64,000 nt of DNA from Thiohalocapsa halophila. GTDB lineage: Bacteria > Pseudomonadota > Gammaproteobacteria > Chromatiales > Chromatiaceae. The DNA lies in the NCBI RefSeq assembly GCF_016583825.1, contig NZ_NRRV01000003.1:62001-126000 (forward strand), given 5' to 3'. Under the pieces are notes generated by a model. That model did not search any database. It saw nothing but the letters and a program-made list of their open reading frames with translations, and was not told where the DNA came from. This document shows, in pieces, positions 57,730 through 64,000 of this stretch (positions within the stretch are counted from its first letter, which is position 1; each line of letters starts with the position of its first letter). The position numbers were made by a program, and so were the translations under genes.

Positions 57730-57755
57730 CATATGCGGCCAACTCGCCGCATATG
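57730..57755. repeat. Perfect 10-bp hairpin
   Basis: CATATGCGGC (57730-57739) and GCCGCATATG (57746-57755) form a perfect stem around a 6-base loop. There is no T run, so it is not a standard terminator. It lies about 115 bases before the GTTAGGC core site ahead of the DUF6236 gene. Its role is unknown. Confidence 0.5.
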
Positions 57756-57868
57756 CCGGCAAGTGTGCAGCCCCCGTTCGGCCGTAAGCCTCTGGACAAG
57801 CGCGAGATCTTGTGGCTAAGCTCATGTGCGGGTGCGGCACATGCGGATCATTGCGCCGCCCAATAGAT

Positions 57869-57875
57869 GTTAGGC
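57869..57875 (+). other. Integron-type core site GTTAGGC at the left end of the cassette
   Basis: GTTAGGC fits the consensus GTTRRRY recombination core exactly and lies 15 bases before the ATG at 57891, where the leading edge of an integrated gene cassette is expected. Upstream sequence does not form a recognisable second attC, so it could be an attI-like end or a degraded neighbouring site. Confidence 0.6.
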
Positions 57876-57890
57876 CTCTTATTCCTCACT

Positions 57891-58949
57891 ATGAGCGCGT
57901 CGGTCCTCTACTACCCGCACATTGAGATTGCAGACCCAAAGTGGCTGAAGACAGCACTACTATTGTGGGACAACGTTTATCGAATAGTGCCGACAACCTA
58001 TGCGCCTGCAGATGATGACGACACGAAGCGAGCCGTCGATGCGGGACATGTCAGGCCAGTAACCCTTGAGAAGCCCGATCTGCAGGGCATTGCGGATGAT
58101 TTCCGCGGGTTTCTCCAAGCACTCCCAGATTTGCCTGCCGGCCTTGAGCCAGGTGGAGAAGTCTCGCAGCTGCATCCCGAGAAGGTCGACGCCACGCTTT
58201 ACCCCTTGCTTGATCAGTACGCTCAGGGTGGCAGCAAGGGTGGATGGATTGAACTGCCGAGCGAGATCGTTCGTGGATACATGTTCTATCTGTCGGCCAA
58301 GGTTGCGGAGAGGCGACAACTACACCGCTGTACGGATAGCAAGTATTCGTACGCTATCTCTACCTACTTCACCGAGGAAGCAAATTTTGACGAGTATCTG
58401 TACAACCGAGAATCGCCTGGCTTCTATGCATCACTAATACTTCAAGACGTTTTGCCTATCAATGTAGAGGGTGTACCTATGGACCACATCCTCCGTGTAG
58501 CTCAATCCTCGCGAGACGAGCGCCTCATATTTCGAAACGAGCTTCAACGGTTTACAGACGGACTCAGGGACTGCCGGAGCAAGGATCACGCAGAGACGGT
58601 CTTGAATGATTACAAGCAGGATCTCCTGCGAGCCAAAGACAACCTAAAGCGAGCACAGGGATTTCTGGGAGAACATGATCGGGGCAGTCTCTTGACGATG
58701 GGCGCCCCGGTGGCACTTACCGCCTTCGGAGGCCTTGTAGCAGCTGGCGTAGATCCATTTGATCTTTTGACTCTTTCTTCATCTTTGCTGCTGGGCGCAA
58801 TGGCGGCGTACACAGACTTCAGCAGAGCCACGGCAGCCTCAGCCAACCCGTACGGGGCATCCTATCTTGTCTCGCTTGAGCGAGAGTTCGCCGGTACTGG
58901 CAACTTTCCTGCCTTTGACCGGTATCTTGAAGAGTTCGTCAACGACTGA
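57891..58949 (+). CDS. DUF6236 family protein, in a cassette-like setting
   Basis: Protein of unknown function, 352 residues from the ATG at 57891 (MSASVLYYPHIEIADPKWLK), which places the DUF6236 signature at the N-terminus; an in-frame ATG at 57867 lies across the core site and is less likely. The signature continues ALLLWDNVYRIVP. The middle is soluble and charged. Two hydrophobic segments near residues 260-305 (GAPVALTAFGGLVAAG and LLTLSSSLLLGAMAAY) suggest membrane association. Base composition differs sharply from its surroundings: the 60 bases from 58381 contain 25 G or C (42%). It is flanked by a GTTAGGC core and an attC-like site, indicating horizontal arrival. Confidence 0.88.
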   Translation: MSASVLYYPHIEIADPKWLKTALLLWDNVYRIVPTTYAPADDDDTKRAVDAGHVRPVTLEKPDLQGIADDFRGFLQALPDLPAGLEPGGEVSQLHPEKVDATLYPLLDQYAQGGSKGGWIELPSEIVRGYMFYLSAKVAERRQLHRCTDSKYSYAISTYFTEEANFDEYLYNRESPGFYASLILQDVLPINVEGVPMDHILRVAQSSRDERLIFRNELQRFTDGLRDCRSKDHAETVLNDYKQDLLRAKDNLKRAQGFLGEHDRGSLLTMGAPVALTAFGGLVAAGVDPFDLLTLSSSLLLGAMAAYTDFSRATAASANPYGASYLVSLEREFAGTGNFPAFDRYLEEFVND

Positions 58950-58957
58950 GCCGAGAG

Positions 58958-59089
58958 GCCTAACCCCTCGCTCAAGCTGACCCGCTACGGCAGGCGCTGT
59001 AATCCCCGCCTGAGCCAGTCGTACCATCGTCTCAGTCCAGGCTTACAGTACCTGCTTCCGCGGGCAGCAGGTTAGCTTGAACGTTATGT
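58958..59089 (+). other. attC-like recombination site after the DUF6236 gene
   Basis: Right after the stop codon, GCCTAAC (58958-58964, R'') is followed by TCAAGCTGAC (58972-58981, L''). At the other end GTTAGCTTGA (59071-59080, L') matches the reverse complement of L'' at 9 of 10 bases, and GTTATGT (59083-59089, R') pairs imperfectly with R''. Inner bases CCCGC and GCGGG extend the stem. The order R''-L''-L'-R', the 132-base length and the place after a gene are those of integron attC sites. One base of R' departs from GTTRRRY. Confidence 0.72.
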
Positions 59090-59280
59090 CCGCTGAGGGT
59101 CGGTACCTGTCGCCGCCGGACAGTCCGTCCAGCGTCAGCTCAGGGACCGTAAGCCTACGCTGACCGTGAGTCGCCGGCAGACGGATGTCGGCCACGCGCG
59201 GACGTCGACGGGTAGACCAGGCAGACAGCCACAAGCCCCGACATCGGCCCACCCTCGCGGTCGAGGCGATGGACAAGCTC

Positions 59281-60627
59281 CTAGGGCAGAAAGAGCCGGG
59301 CCGCGGCTGACGGGTTCGACGGGAAGTAGAGGTGCAGATAGCTCGCGCGCACAGGCCCCTGCACATAGAAGGGCTCGCCTGCCCGGGTGCCGTGCTGGCG
59401 CAGCGCGTGGCCCACGGGCTGCACCGGCGTGGTCATCCGGGAGTGATGGAAGCTGTGCCCGCGGATCTCGCCGTCGTCCGTCCACAGCGCCTGCATGCCG
59501 AGGCCCGCGAGCCGCGGCTGCATCTGTGCCTGCCCCGGCAGCAGGCCGGCGAGGTCCGCGCCATGGCCGGATTTGTCTGTCAGGCGCTCCAGCAAGTAGA
59601 GCATGCCGCCGCACTCGCCGTAGACGGGCCGGCCCGCCGCCACGTGGTCCCTGAGCGCGGCATGCATGGCCCGGTTCGCAGCCAGCGGGGCCAAATGCAG
59701 CTCCGGATAGCCGCCCGGCAGGTAGAGGGCGTCCGCTTGTACGCCTTGGTCCGCCAACGGCGAGAAGAAGGCCAGCTCGGCCCCCAGCGCTTCCAACACC
59801 CGCAGGTTCTCGGGGTAGAGGAAAGAGAAGGCCGCATCCCGCGCAACGGCGATGCGCCGCCCGCTCAGCAGCGGCGGCGGTCGGGGTGCAGCCGGCGGCA
59901 CCCGAAAGCCCACCGCCGGCGGCAGCGAGGCGAGGGCAGTGCCGACGAGCGCATCCGCGGCGGCATCCAGCCGGCGCTCTAAGTCCGCGATTTCCGCCGC
60001 CTGCACCAGTCCCAGGTGACGGCTCGGCAGCGCCGCGTCGTCGAGGCGCGGCAGTGCCGCCAGCAGTGGCAGCCCGTCCGGCAGTCCGGCGGTGAGCATT
60101 TCGCGGTGGCGGGCGCTGCCGACGCGGTTCGCGACCAGGCCCGCGAGCCGCAAGCCTGGCCGCCGGGTCGCGAGGCCCAGGGCCAGCGCGCCGAAGGTCT
60201 GCCCCATGCCGCGGGCATCCATCAGCGCGGCCACCGGCAGGCCGAAGCGCAGGGCCAGGTCCGCGGCGCTGGGCTCGCCGTCGAAGAGCCCCATGGCGCC
60301 CTCCACCAGGATCAGGTCCGACTCGCCCGCGGCCTCGAACAGCAGCCGCTCACATTCCGTCGCGCCCAGCATCCACAGGTCCAGCACCAGCACCTCGGCG
60401 CCGCTCGCCTGGGCCAAGATCATCGGATCGAGAAAATCCGGGCCGACCTTGAACACCCGCACCCGCCGGCCTCGGCGCGCATGGTGGCGGGCCAGCGCAG
60501 CCGTGAGCGTCGTCTTGCCCTGTCCGGACGCGGTGGCCGCCAGCAGCAATGCCGGGCAATGCCTGGCCGAAGCCCGGTCTGCGCCGCCGGACAACTGGGC
60601 CTCAATGGGACGGGTTTGCATTCGCAT
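59281..60627 (-). CDS. cbiA: Cobyrinate a,c-diamide synthase
   Basis: Glutamine-dependent amidotransferase that converts cobyrinic acid to its a,c-diamide in corrin-ring synthesis. From the ATG at 60627 (MRMQTRPIEA) it has 448 residues; an ATG two codons later is equivalent. The N-terminal dethiobiotin-synthetase-like ATPase domain has ATASGQGKTTLTAAL, FKVGPDFLDP and EGAMGLFDG. The C-terminal class I glutaminase-like domain has YLPGGYPELH and GECGGMLYLL near residue 335, with the nucleophile Cys, and GHSFHHS near the end. It overlaps the ABC ATPase gene by 26 bases on the same strand, joining synthesis and import of corrinoids in one unit. No other cob/cbi gene is in the window. Confidence 0.93.
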   Translation of the reverse strand: MRMQTRPIEAQLSGGADRASARHCPALLLAATASGQGKTTLTAALARHHARRGRRVRVFKVGPDFLDPMILAQASGAEVLVLDLWMLGATECERLLFEAAGESDLILVEGAMGLFDGEPSAADLALRFGLPVAALMDARGMGQTFGALALGLATRRPGLRLAGLVANRVGSARHREMLTAGLPDGLPLLAALPRLDDAALPSRHLGLVQAAEIADLERRLDAAADALVGTALASLPPAVGFRVPPAAPRPPPLLSGRRIAVARDAAFSFLYPENLRVLEALGAELAFFSPLADQGVQADALYLPGGYPELHLAPLAANRAMHAALRDHVAAGRPVYGECGGMLYLLERLTDKSGHGADLAGLLPGQAQMQPRLAGLGMQALWTDDGEIRGHSFHHSRMTTPVQPVGHALRQHGTRAGEPFYVQGPVRASYLHLYFPSNPSAAARLFLP

Positions 60628-61483
60628 TCTGGCTCCCACTCTCATCTGGCTGACGGACGGCATCCTCTTCCAGCGACCAGGGCACGATGTAGCTCTGACC
60701 CGCATGCACCCCGGTCACCGCATCGATCCCATAGACCGCGCGCAGGTTGGCGGGCGCCAGGACAGCGTCCACCGCTCCGGTCGCCACAGGCTCGCCCCGA
60801 TCCAACAGCAGCAGGCGGTCGCAGAAGCGGCTGGCCAGCGTCAGGTCGTGGAGCACCACGATGGCGCCGCCGCCGTCGGCGCAATGCCCGCGCAACAGCG
60901 CCATGACCTCCAACTGGTGGCGCGGGTCCAGCGCCGCCACCGGCTCGTCGGCGAGCACCAGGGGCGCCTGCACCGCCAGCACCCGGGCGAGCCGGGCCCG
61001 TGCGCGCTCCCCGCCCGAGAGCTGATCCGCGCGGCGCCGGCGCAGGCTCCAGACATCCGCGGCCTGCATGGCTGCGTCGACGGCGGCCAGATCCCCGGCA
61101 CCCGGCGCGCCCCCCCAGCCCGAGCGATGCGGGTAGCGGCCCAGGGCCACCAGCTCCGCCACCGTGATGGGCCATTGGACTTGGTCGTCCTGACTGAGAT
61201 ACGCCAACCGCCGTGCCCGCGCCCGGGCACCCAGGCGAGCGATGCGCTGCCCGTCCAGGCGGATCTCGCCTTGGTGGGGCAGCACCTGGGCGACGGCCTT
61301 CACCACCGTGGACTTGCCGGCGCCGTTGGGGCCGATCAGCCCCAGGATTTCGCCGTGCTCCACCCGCAGGTCGACCTCCTGCACCAGCGCGCGCCCGCCC
61401 AGGTGCACCGACAGACCCGTGACGGACAAGAGACTCTTGGACTCTCGGCTCACGGATGGGACGCTCAGGGATTGCGCGCTCAA
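60602..61483 (-). CDS. btuD: Corrinoid ABC transporter ATP-binding protein
   Basis: ATPase of a BtuCD-type importer. The start is uncertain: the TTG at 61483 forms a TTGA overlap with the btuC stop and gives 293 residues; a GTG at 61453 gives 283. The same frame is open far upstream through btuC, which is only shadow. Motifs are complete: LIGPNGAGKST (Walker A), YLSQDD (Q-loop), LSGGERARARLARVL (signature), LVLADEPVAALD (Walker B) and VLHDL (H-loop). The C-terminal tail is Asn/Ser-rich. Iron-chelate transporters look alike, and corrinoid specificity is inferred from the overlapping cbiA gene. Confidence 0.88.
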   Translation of the reverse strand: MSAQSLSVPSVSRESKSLLSVTGLSVHLGGRALVQEVDLRVEHGEILGLIGPNGAGKSTVVKAVAQVLPHQGEIRLDGQRIARLGARARARRLAYLSQDDQVQWPITVAELVALGRYPHRSGWGGAPGAGDLAAVDAAMQAADVWSLRRRRADQLSGGERARARLARVLAVQAPLVLADEPVAALDPRHQLEVMALLRGHCADGGGAIVVLHDLTLASRFCDRLLLLDRGEPVATGAVDAVLAPANLRAVYGIDAVTGVHAGQSYIVPWSLEEDAVRQPDESGSQNANANPSH

Positions 61484-62547
61484 GGTATCGCCCGCCGGCT
61501 CTTCAGCACCAGCGCCAAAAAGAAGGGCGCCCCCACCAGCGCCGTCACCACGCCCAGCATCAGTTGCTGCGGGGTGTCCAGCAGCCGGATGGCCAGGTCC
61601 GCCGCCAGCACCAGCAGCGCGCCGCCCAGGGCGCTCGGCACCAGCAGCCGGCCGGGCCGGTGTCCCACCAGTCCGCGCAGCAGGTGGGGCACCACCAGAC
61701 CGACGAAGCCGATGGTGCCCGTCACGGACACACAGGCGCCGACGGCCAGGGCGGAGCCAGTGATCACCAGCCCGCGCAGCCGCGGCAGGTGCACGCCGAG
61801 GCTGGTCGCCTCCGCCTCGCCGAGGGTCAGCAGCGTCAGCGACGGCGCCGCGGCCAGAAGCAGCGCCAGACCCACGGCGACGAAGGGCAGTACCAGGCGC
61901 ACGTCGGCGAGGCTGCGATCCGCGATGGACCCCAACAGCCAGAGCACGATGTCCTGTACGCTCGCCGGATTCGGCGCCAGGTTCAGCGCCAGGGAGGTCA
62001 GGGCGCCGGCCAGGGACGACAGGGCCACCCCGGCGAGGATCAGCGTCAGGTTCGAGGCCCCGCCGCGCGTCAGCGCATAGAGCAGCAGTGTCGCCAGCAG
62101 GGCGCCGGCCATGGCGGCCGCCGGCAGCGACCAGATGCTCACCGCCGTCAGCCCGAAGTAGAGCGCCAGCACCGCGCCCAGCCCGGCGCTCGCGGAGATG
62201 CCGAGCAGACCCGGCTCCGCCAGGGGGTTGCGCAGCAGCCCCTGGAGTGCTGCACCGGACATGCCGAGTGACGCCCCTAGCAGCCAGCCCAGCAGCACCC
62301 GCGGCAAGCGGATCTGCTGCACGATGAGCCGGTGCTCCTCGTGGCCGGTGCCGAGCAACCCGCCCAACACCTCGCCCCAGGTCAACGGCGCCGCACCGAA
62401 GCCGAGGGAGACCAGGCTCAAGCCCAGCAGGCCCAGGGTCAGCAGCCCGACGAGCCCCATCGCACCGGACAAGCTGGTCGCGGCCACGGCGCCCGTCTCG
62501 GTCTGCGGTTGGCCGCAAGGCACGGCAGCGCGGGAGACTGCGCTCAT
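61480..62547 (-). CDS. btuC: Corrinoid ABC transporter permease
   Basis: FecCD/BtuC-family inner-membrane permease of 355 residues with about ten hydrophobic helices. Family segments include RLPRVLLGWLLGASLGMSGAALQGLLRNPLAEPGLLGIS near the N-terminal third (written here as landmarks RLPRVLLG, GAALQGLLRNPLAEP and LLGIS), ALTSLALNLAPNP, GTIGFVGLVVPHLLR and PTELMLGVVTALVG-like PQQLMLGVVTALVG. The ATG at 62547 overlaps the btuF stop in an ATGA junction. Both ends overlap its neighbours, which shows tight coupling of the importer genes. Confidence 0.9.
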   Translation of the reverse strand: MSAVSRAAVPCGQPQTETGAVAATSLSGAMGLVGLLTLGLLGLSLVSLGFGAAPLTWGEVLGGLLGTGHEEHRLIVQQIRLPRVLLGWLLGASLGMSGAALQGLLRNPLAEPGLLGISASAGLGAVLALYFGLTAVSIWSLPAAAMAGALLATLLLYALTRGGASNLTLILAGVALSSLAGALTSLALNLAPNPASVQDIVLWLLGSIADRSLADVRLVLPFVAVGLALLLAAAPSLTLLTLGEAEATSLGVHLPRLRGLVITGSALAVGACVSVTGTIGFVGLVVPHLLRGLVGHRPGRLLVPSALGGALLVLAADLAIRLLDTPQQLMLGVVTALVGAPFFLALVLKSRRAIP

Positions 62548-63473
62548 GGCCCGCCCTCTGCATCCGGCAGCGCCCGCAATTGCGCGGCGATGGCTTCCGC
62601 GGCGCCCACCAGCTCCAGCCCGCCGCAGCCCCAGATGCGGCTCGGCACCTGGACCGTGGGCCGCCGCGCCAGCAGGTCCTGCAGCAGTGGGTGACGGGCA
62701 TAGGCGGATGCGCCCGGCGGCTCCTGCTGCTCGAAGTAGCCGAGCAGGAAGACATCCGGCGGATTCGTGATAATTCGCTCCAGCGGATAGGCGCCCCAGC
62801 CGACATGACCCTGCTCGGCGGCGAGGTTCACCAGCCCCAGGCCTGTCAGCACGTCATCCACATAGGTGCCGGCCCCGGCGCTGCCGCCCCCGGGTCTGAG
62901 ATAGAGCGCGCGCAGCGGCGGCAGATCGTGAGCCAGCTCCTGCATACGCCGCTCGGCGGCACCGGCCAGCGCCGCACCGGCCTCGGCGCGGCCGATTTGT
63001 GCCGCGACACTGCGAGCCGTGGCCAGGGCATCGTTCCAATCACGGGGATAGGGCACCTCGATGAGCTCCGTACCCTGGCCGGCCAGCAGCTCACCGAAGC
63101 GACCGCCGGTCCAGCCGGAATACACCAGCGCCTTGTCCGGCTGGTAATAGAGCAGGTCCTCGACGCCGCCGTCGTTGGCGGGATAAGCCGCCGCGCGCTC
63201 GGCAATGGGCGACAGCTCAGGGTCCCGGCTCTGACGCGACAGGGAGACGACCTGCGCCGGTGCCGCCACCGACACCAGCAGCAGATCCGCGCACAGGTTG
63301 GTGCCCATGACCCGGGGCAGCCCCTCAGCGGGCGCCGCCATAGGGGTCAACAGCCAGAAGAGCAGACCGGTTACCAGGGCGGTCAGCGGTCGCGTCGGTA
63401 TCGGGCGCAGTCGCCCGCAGCCCCGCGGCCTGTGCAGATCGGCAGCGCGGGCGCACAGTGTGAATCGATACAT
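62544..63473 (-). CDS. btuF: Corrinoid-binding periplasmic protein (BtuF-like)
   Basis: Helical-backbone metal-receptor protein that delivers the substrate to BtuCD. The ATG at 63473 gives 309 residues with an Arg-rich N-terminus and a hydrophobic signal segment (ALVTGLLFWLLTPMAAPAEG, about residues 25-45). Longer open sequence to 63563 is not supported. The two lobes show VMGTNLCADLLLV and VVSLSRQSRDPE at the start, DLLYYQPDKALVYSGW in the middle, and VNLAAEQGHVGWGAYPLERIITNPPDVFLLGY in the second lobe (landmarks VGWGAYPLE and NPPDVFLLGY). Siderophore- or heme-binding proteins are similar; the neighbouring cbiA favours corrinoids. No cobalamin riboswitch was recognised upstream. Confidence 0.85.
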   Translation of the reverse strand: MYRFTLCARAADLHRPRGCGRLRPIPTRPLTALVTGLLFWLLTPMAAPAEGLPRVMGTNLCADLLLVSVAAPAQVVSLSRQSRDPELSPIAERAAAYPANDGGVEDLLYYQPDKALVYSGWTGGRFGELLAGQGTELIEVPYPRDWNDALATARSVAAQIGRAEAGAALAGAAERRMQELAHDLPPLRALYLRPGGGSAGAGTYVDDVLTGLGLVNLAAEQGHVGWGAYPLERIITNPPDVFLLGYFEQQEPPGASAYARHPLLQDLLARRPTVQVPSRIWGCGGLELVGAAEAIAAQLRALPDAEGGP

Positions 63474-63610
63474 CGGTGCCGATGGTAGCGTGAAACAGAC
63501 ACGAGGGAGACCCGCAACCGGGTACGGCTTTTGACAACCTGAGACACTACGGTGCCGAGTCACGTCGGCAGCGTCGGTCTGCGACCCGCAGGCCCACAGG
63601 CCCGTATGGG

Positions 63611-63701
63611 AGGGTGGATGAGCGAAGCGAAATCCACCCGAGCGAATGCCCGACTCCCCAGCCCCCGTCGCTGGTGGACTGCGCTTCGCTTGTCCACCCT
63701 A
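63611..63701. repeat. Inverted pair of palindromic GGTGGA...TCCACC repeats
   Basis: Two related units face each other. Unit 1 at 63611-63639 has AGGGTGGA, then AGCGAAGCG, then TCCACC. Unit 2 at 63672-63701 has GGTGGA, then GCGCTTCGC, then TCCACCCT, the reverse orientation. Each is itself palindromic, giving a compound hairpin. Such units are typical of dispersed extragenic palindromes. They occupy the 289-base spacer between btuF and the next leftward gene. Confidence 0.8.
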
Positions 63702-63762
63702 CGACGCCGAGCCCTCATCCATGTGCGCCCGCCGTGCAGGTCGGCCCCGACTTACCCCGGCA

Positions 63763-64000
63763 TCAGCGCTCTGCGACCCGCCGCAGGCAGCGGCCCAGCG
63801 GCAGCAGCACATAGCCGAGCAGTGCGGTGCCAAGGGCCGCGACGCAGAGCGCCTGCAGCGCAGGCCCGGCCGCCGGGTAGCCGCCGTCGTCGACCCAGAG
63901 CCCGACGCTGACGATGGCGGCAACCGCGACGAAGGCCAGGTGCACCGAGCCGTCATGGATGCCCCATTGGCTGCGCCGCGCCAGCCGCACGCCGATGACG
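63763..64000 (-). CDS. Membrane protein fragment, 5' end outside window
   Basis: The frame is open to the right edge of the window and ends at 63763. About 79 codons are seen. A short polar part containing RRSQWGIHDGSVHL is followed by two hydrophobic segments, LAFVAVAAIVSVGLWV and ALCVAALGTALLGYVLLPL, and a basic end. A GTG at 63992 could be a start, but the frame continues upstream, so the gene probably begins outside. I do not recognise the family from this fragment. Confidence 0.6.
   Translation of the reverse strand, partial: VIGVRLARRSQWGIHDGSVHLAFVAVAAIVSVGLWVDDGGYPAAGPALQALCVAALGTALLGYVLLPLGRCLRRVAER

Noticed and set aside
57480..57868. Second attC or an attI with integrase upstream of the cassette
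   Set aside because: No R'' or L'' boxes pair with the GTTAGGC core, and no integrase frame exists on either strand in the window.
60602..62806. Apparent 734-residue fusion upstream of btuD
   Set aside because: Only the last 290 residues are the ABC ATPase; the rest is another frame of btuC.
63474..63762. Cobalamin riboswitch upstream of btuF
   Set aside because: No B12-box or matching helices were recognised on the minus strand; the spacer is dominated by palindromic repeats.

Overview
The window reads as a GC-rich gammaproteobacterial chromosome. The order glyQ-glyS-gmhB, gyrB-recF-dnaN-dnaA and rpmH-rnpA-yidC-mnmE is the classical replication-origin neighbourhood. The glnA-DUF4124-ntrB-ntrC, rhodanese-secB-gpsA-trmL and envC-ctpA blocks suggest a sulfur-oxidising or purple-sulfur member of the Chromatiales. 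That placement is an inference; no rRNA or tRNA gene is present to test it.

Layout. 1-5180: a leftward cluster of a GspE-type secretion ATPase (cut by the window edge), a FlaA1/WbpM-type nucleotide-sugar epimerase and a WecA-type glycosyl-1-phosphate transferase. 5197-8838: a DJ-1 family protein, a carboxy-terminal processing protease and the divisome protein EnvC. 8960-11999: an ArsR regulator with a persulfide-sensor cysteine pair, a rhodanese, secB, gpsA and trmL. 12241-18447: a small unknown protein with its own promoter and terminator, a KamA-type radical SAM enzyme, an unknown protein, ntrC, ntrB and a DUF4124 protein. 18953-21909: glnA with a sigma-54 promoter and an upstream NtrC site, then a cation-diffusion transporter. 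22102-36483: the origin region, with DnaA boxes on both sides of dnaA.

36945-56601 is a defence island directly after mnmE. It is a BREX type 1-like locus (brxA, brxB, brxC, pglX, pglZ, brxL). A mazEF pair, an antitoxin remnant and a palindromic repeat sit between brxC and pglX. A Fic gene, a second copy of the pglX tail, a PHP-ATPase (TrlF-like) and an AlbA_2/GHKL protein sit between pglX and pglZ. pglX ends at an in-frame TAG, 43 codons before the end expected from its own duplicated tail, and its presumed target-recognition region has a much lower GC content than its flanks.

56602-59280 is a decayed stretch. It holds a DUF6236 gene laid out like an integron gene cassette: a GTTAGGC core site 15 bases before the gene and an attC-like site immediately after it, with no integrase in the window. 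59281-63473 is a leftward, overlapping set: cobyrinate a,c-diamide synthase plus a BtuFCD-type corrinoid importer. A palindromic repeat pair and a partial membrane protein close the window.

How it works together: the origin half is housekeeping (replication, translation, membrane insertion, nitrogen assimilation). The island is layered anti-phage and stress machinery in which BREX is the scaffold and the other modules are nested between its genes.
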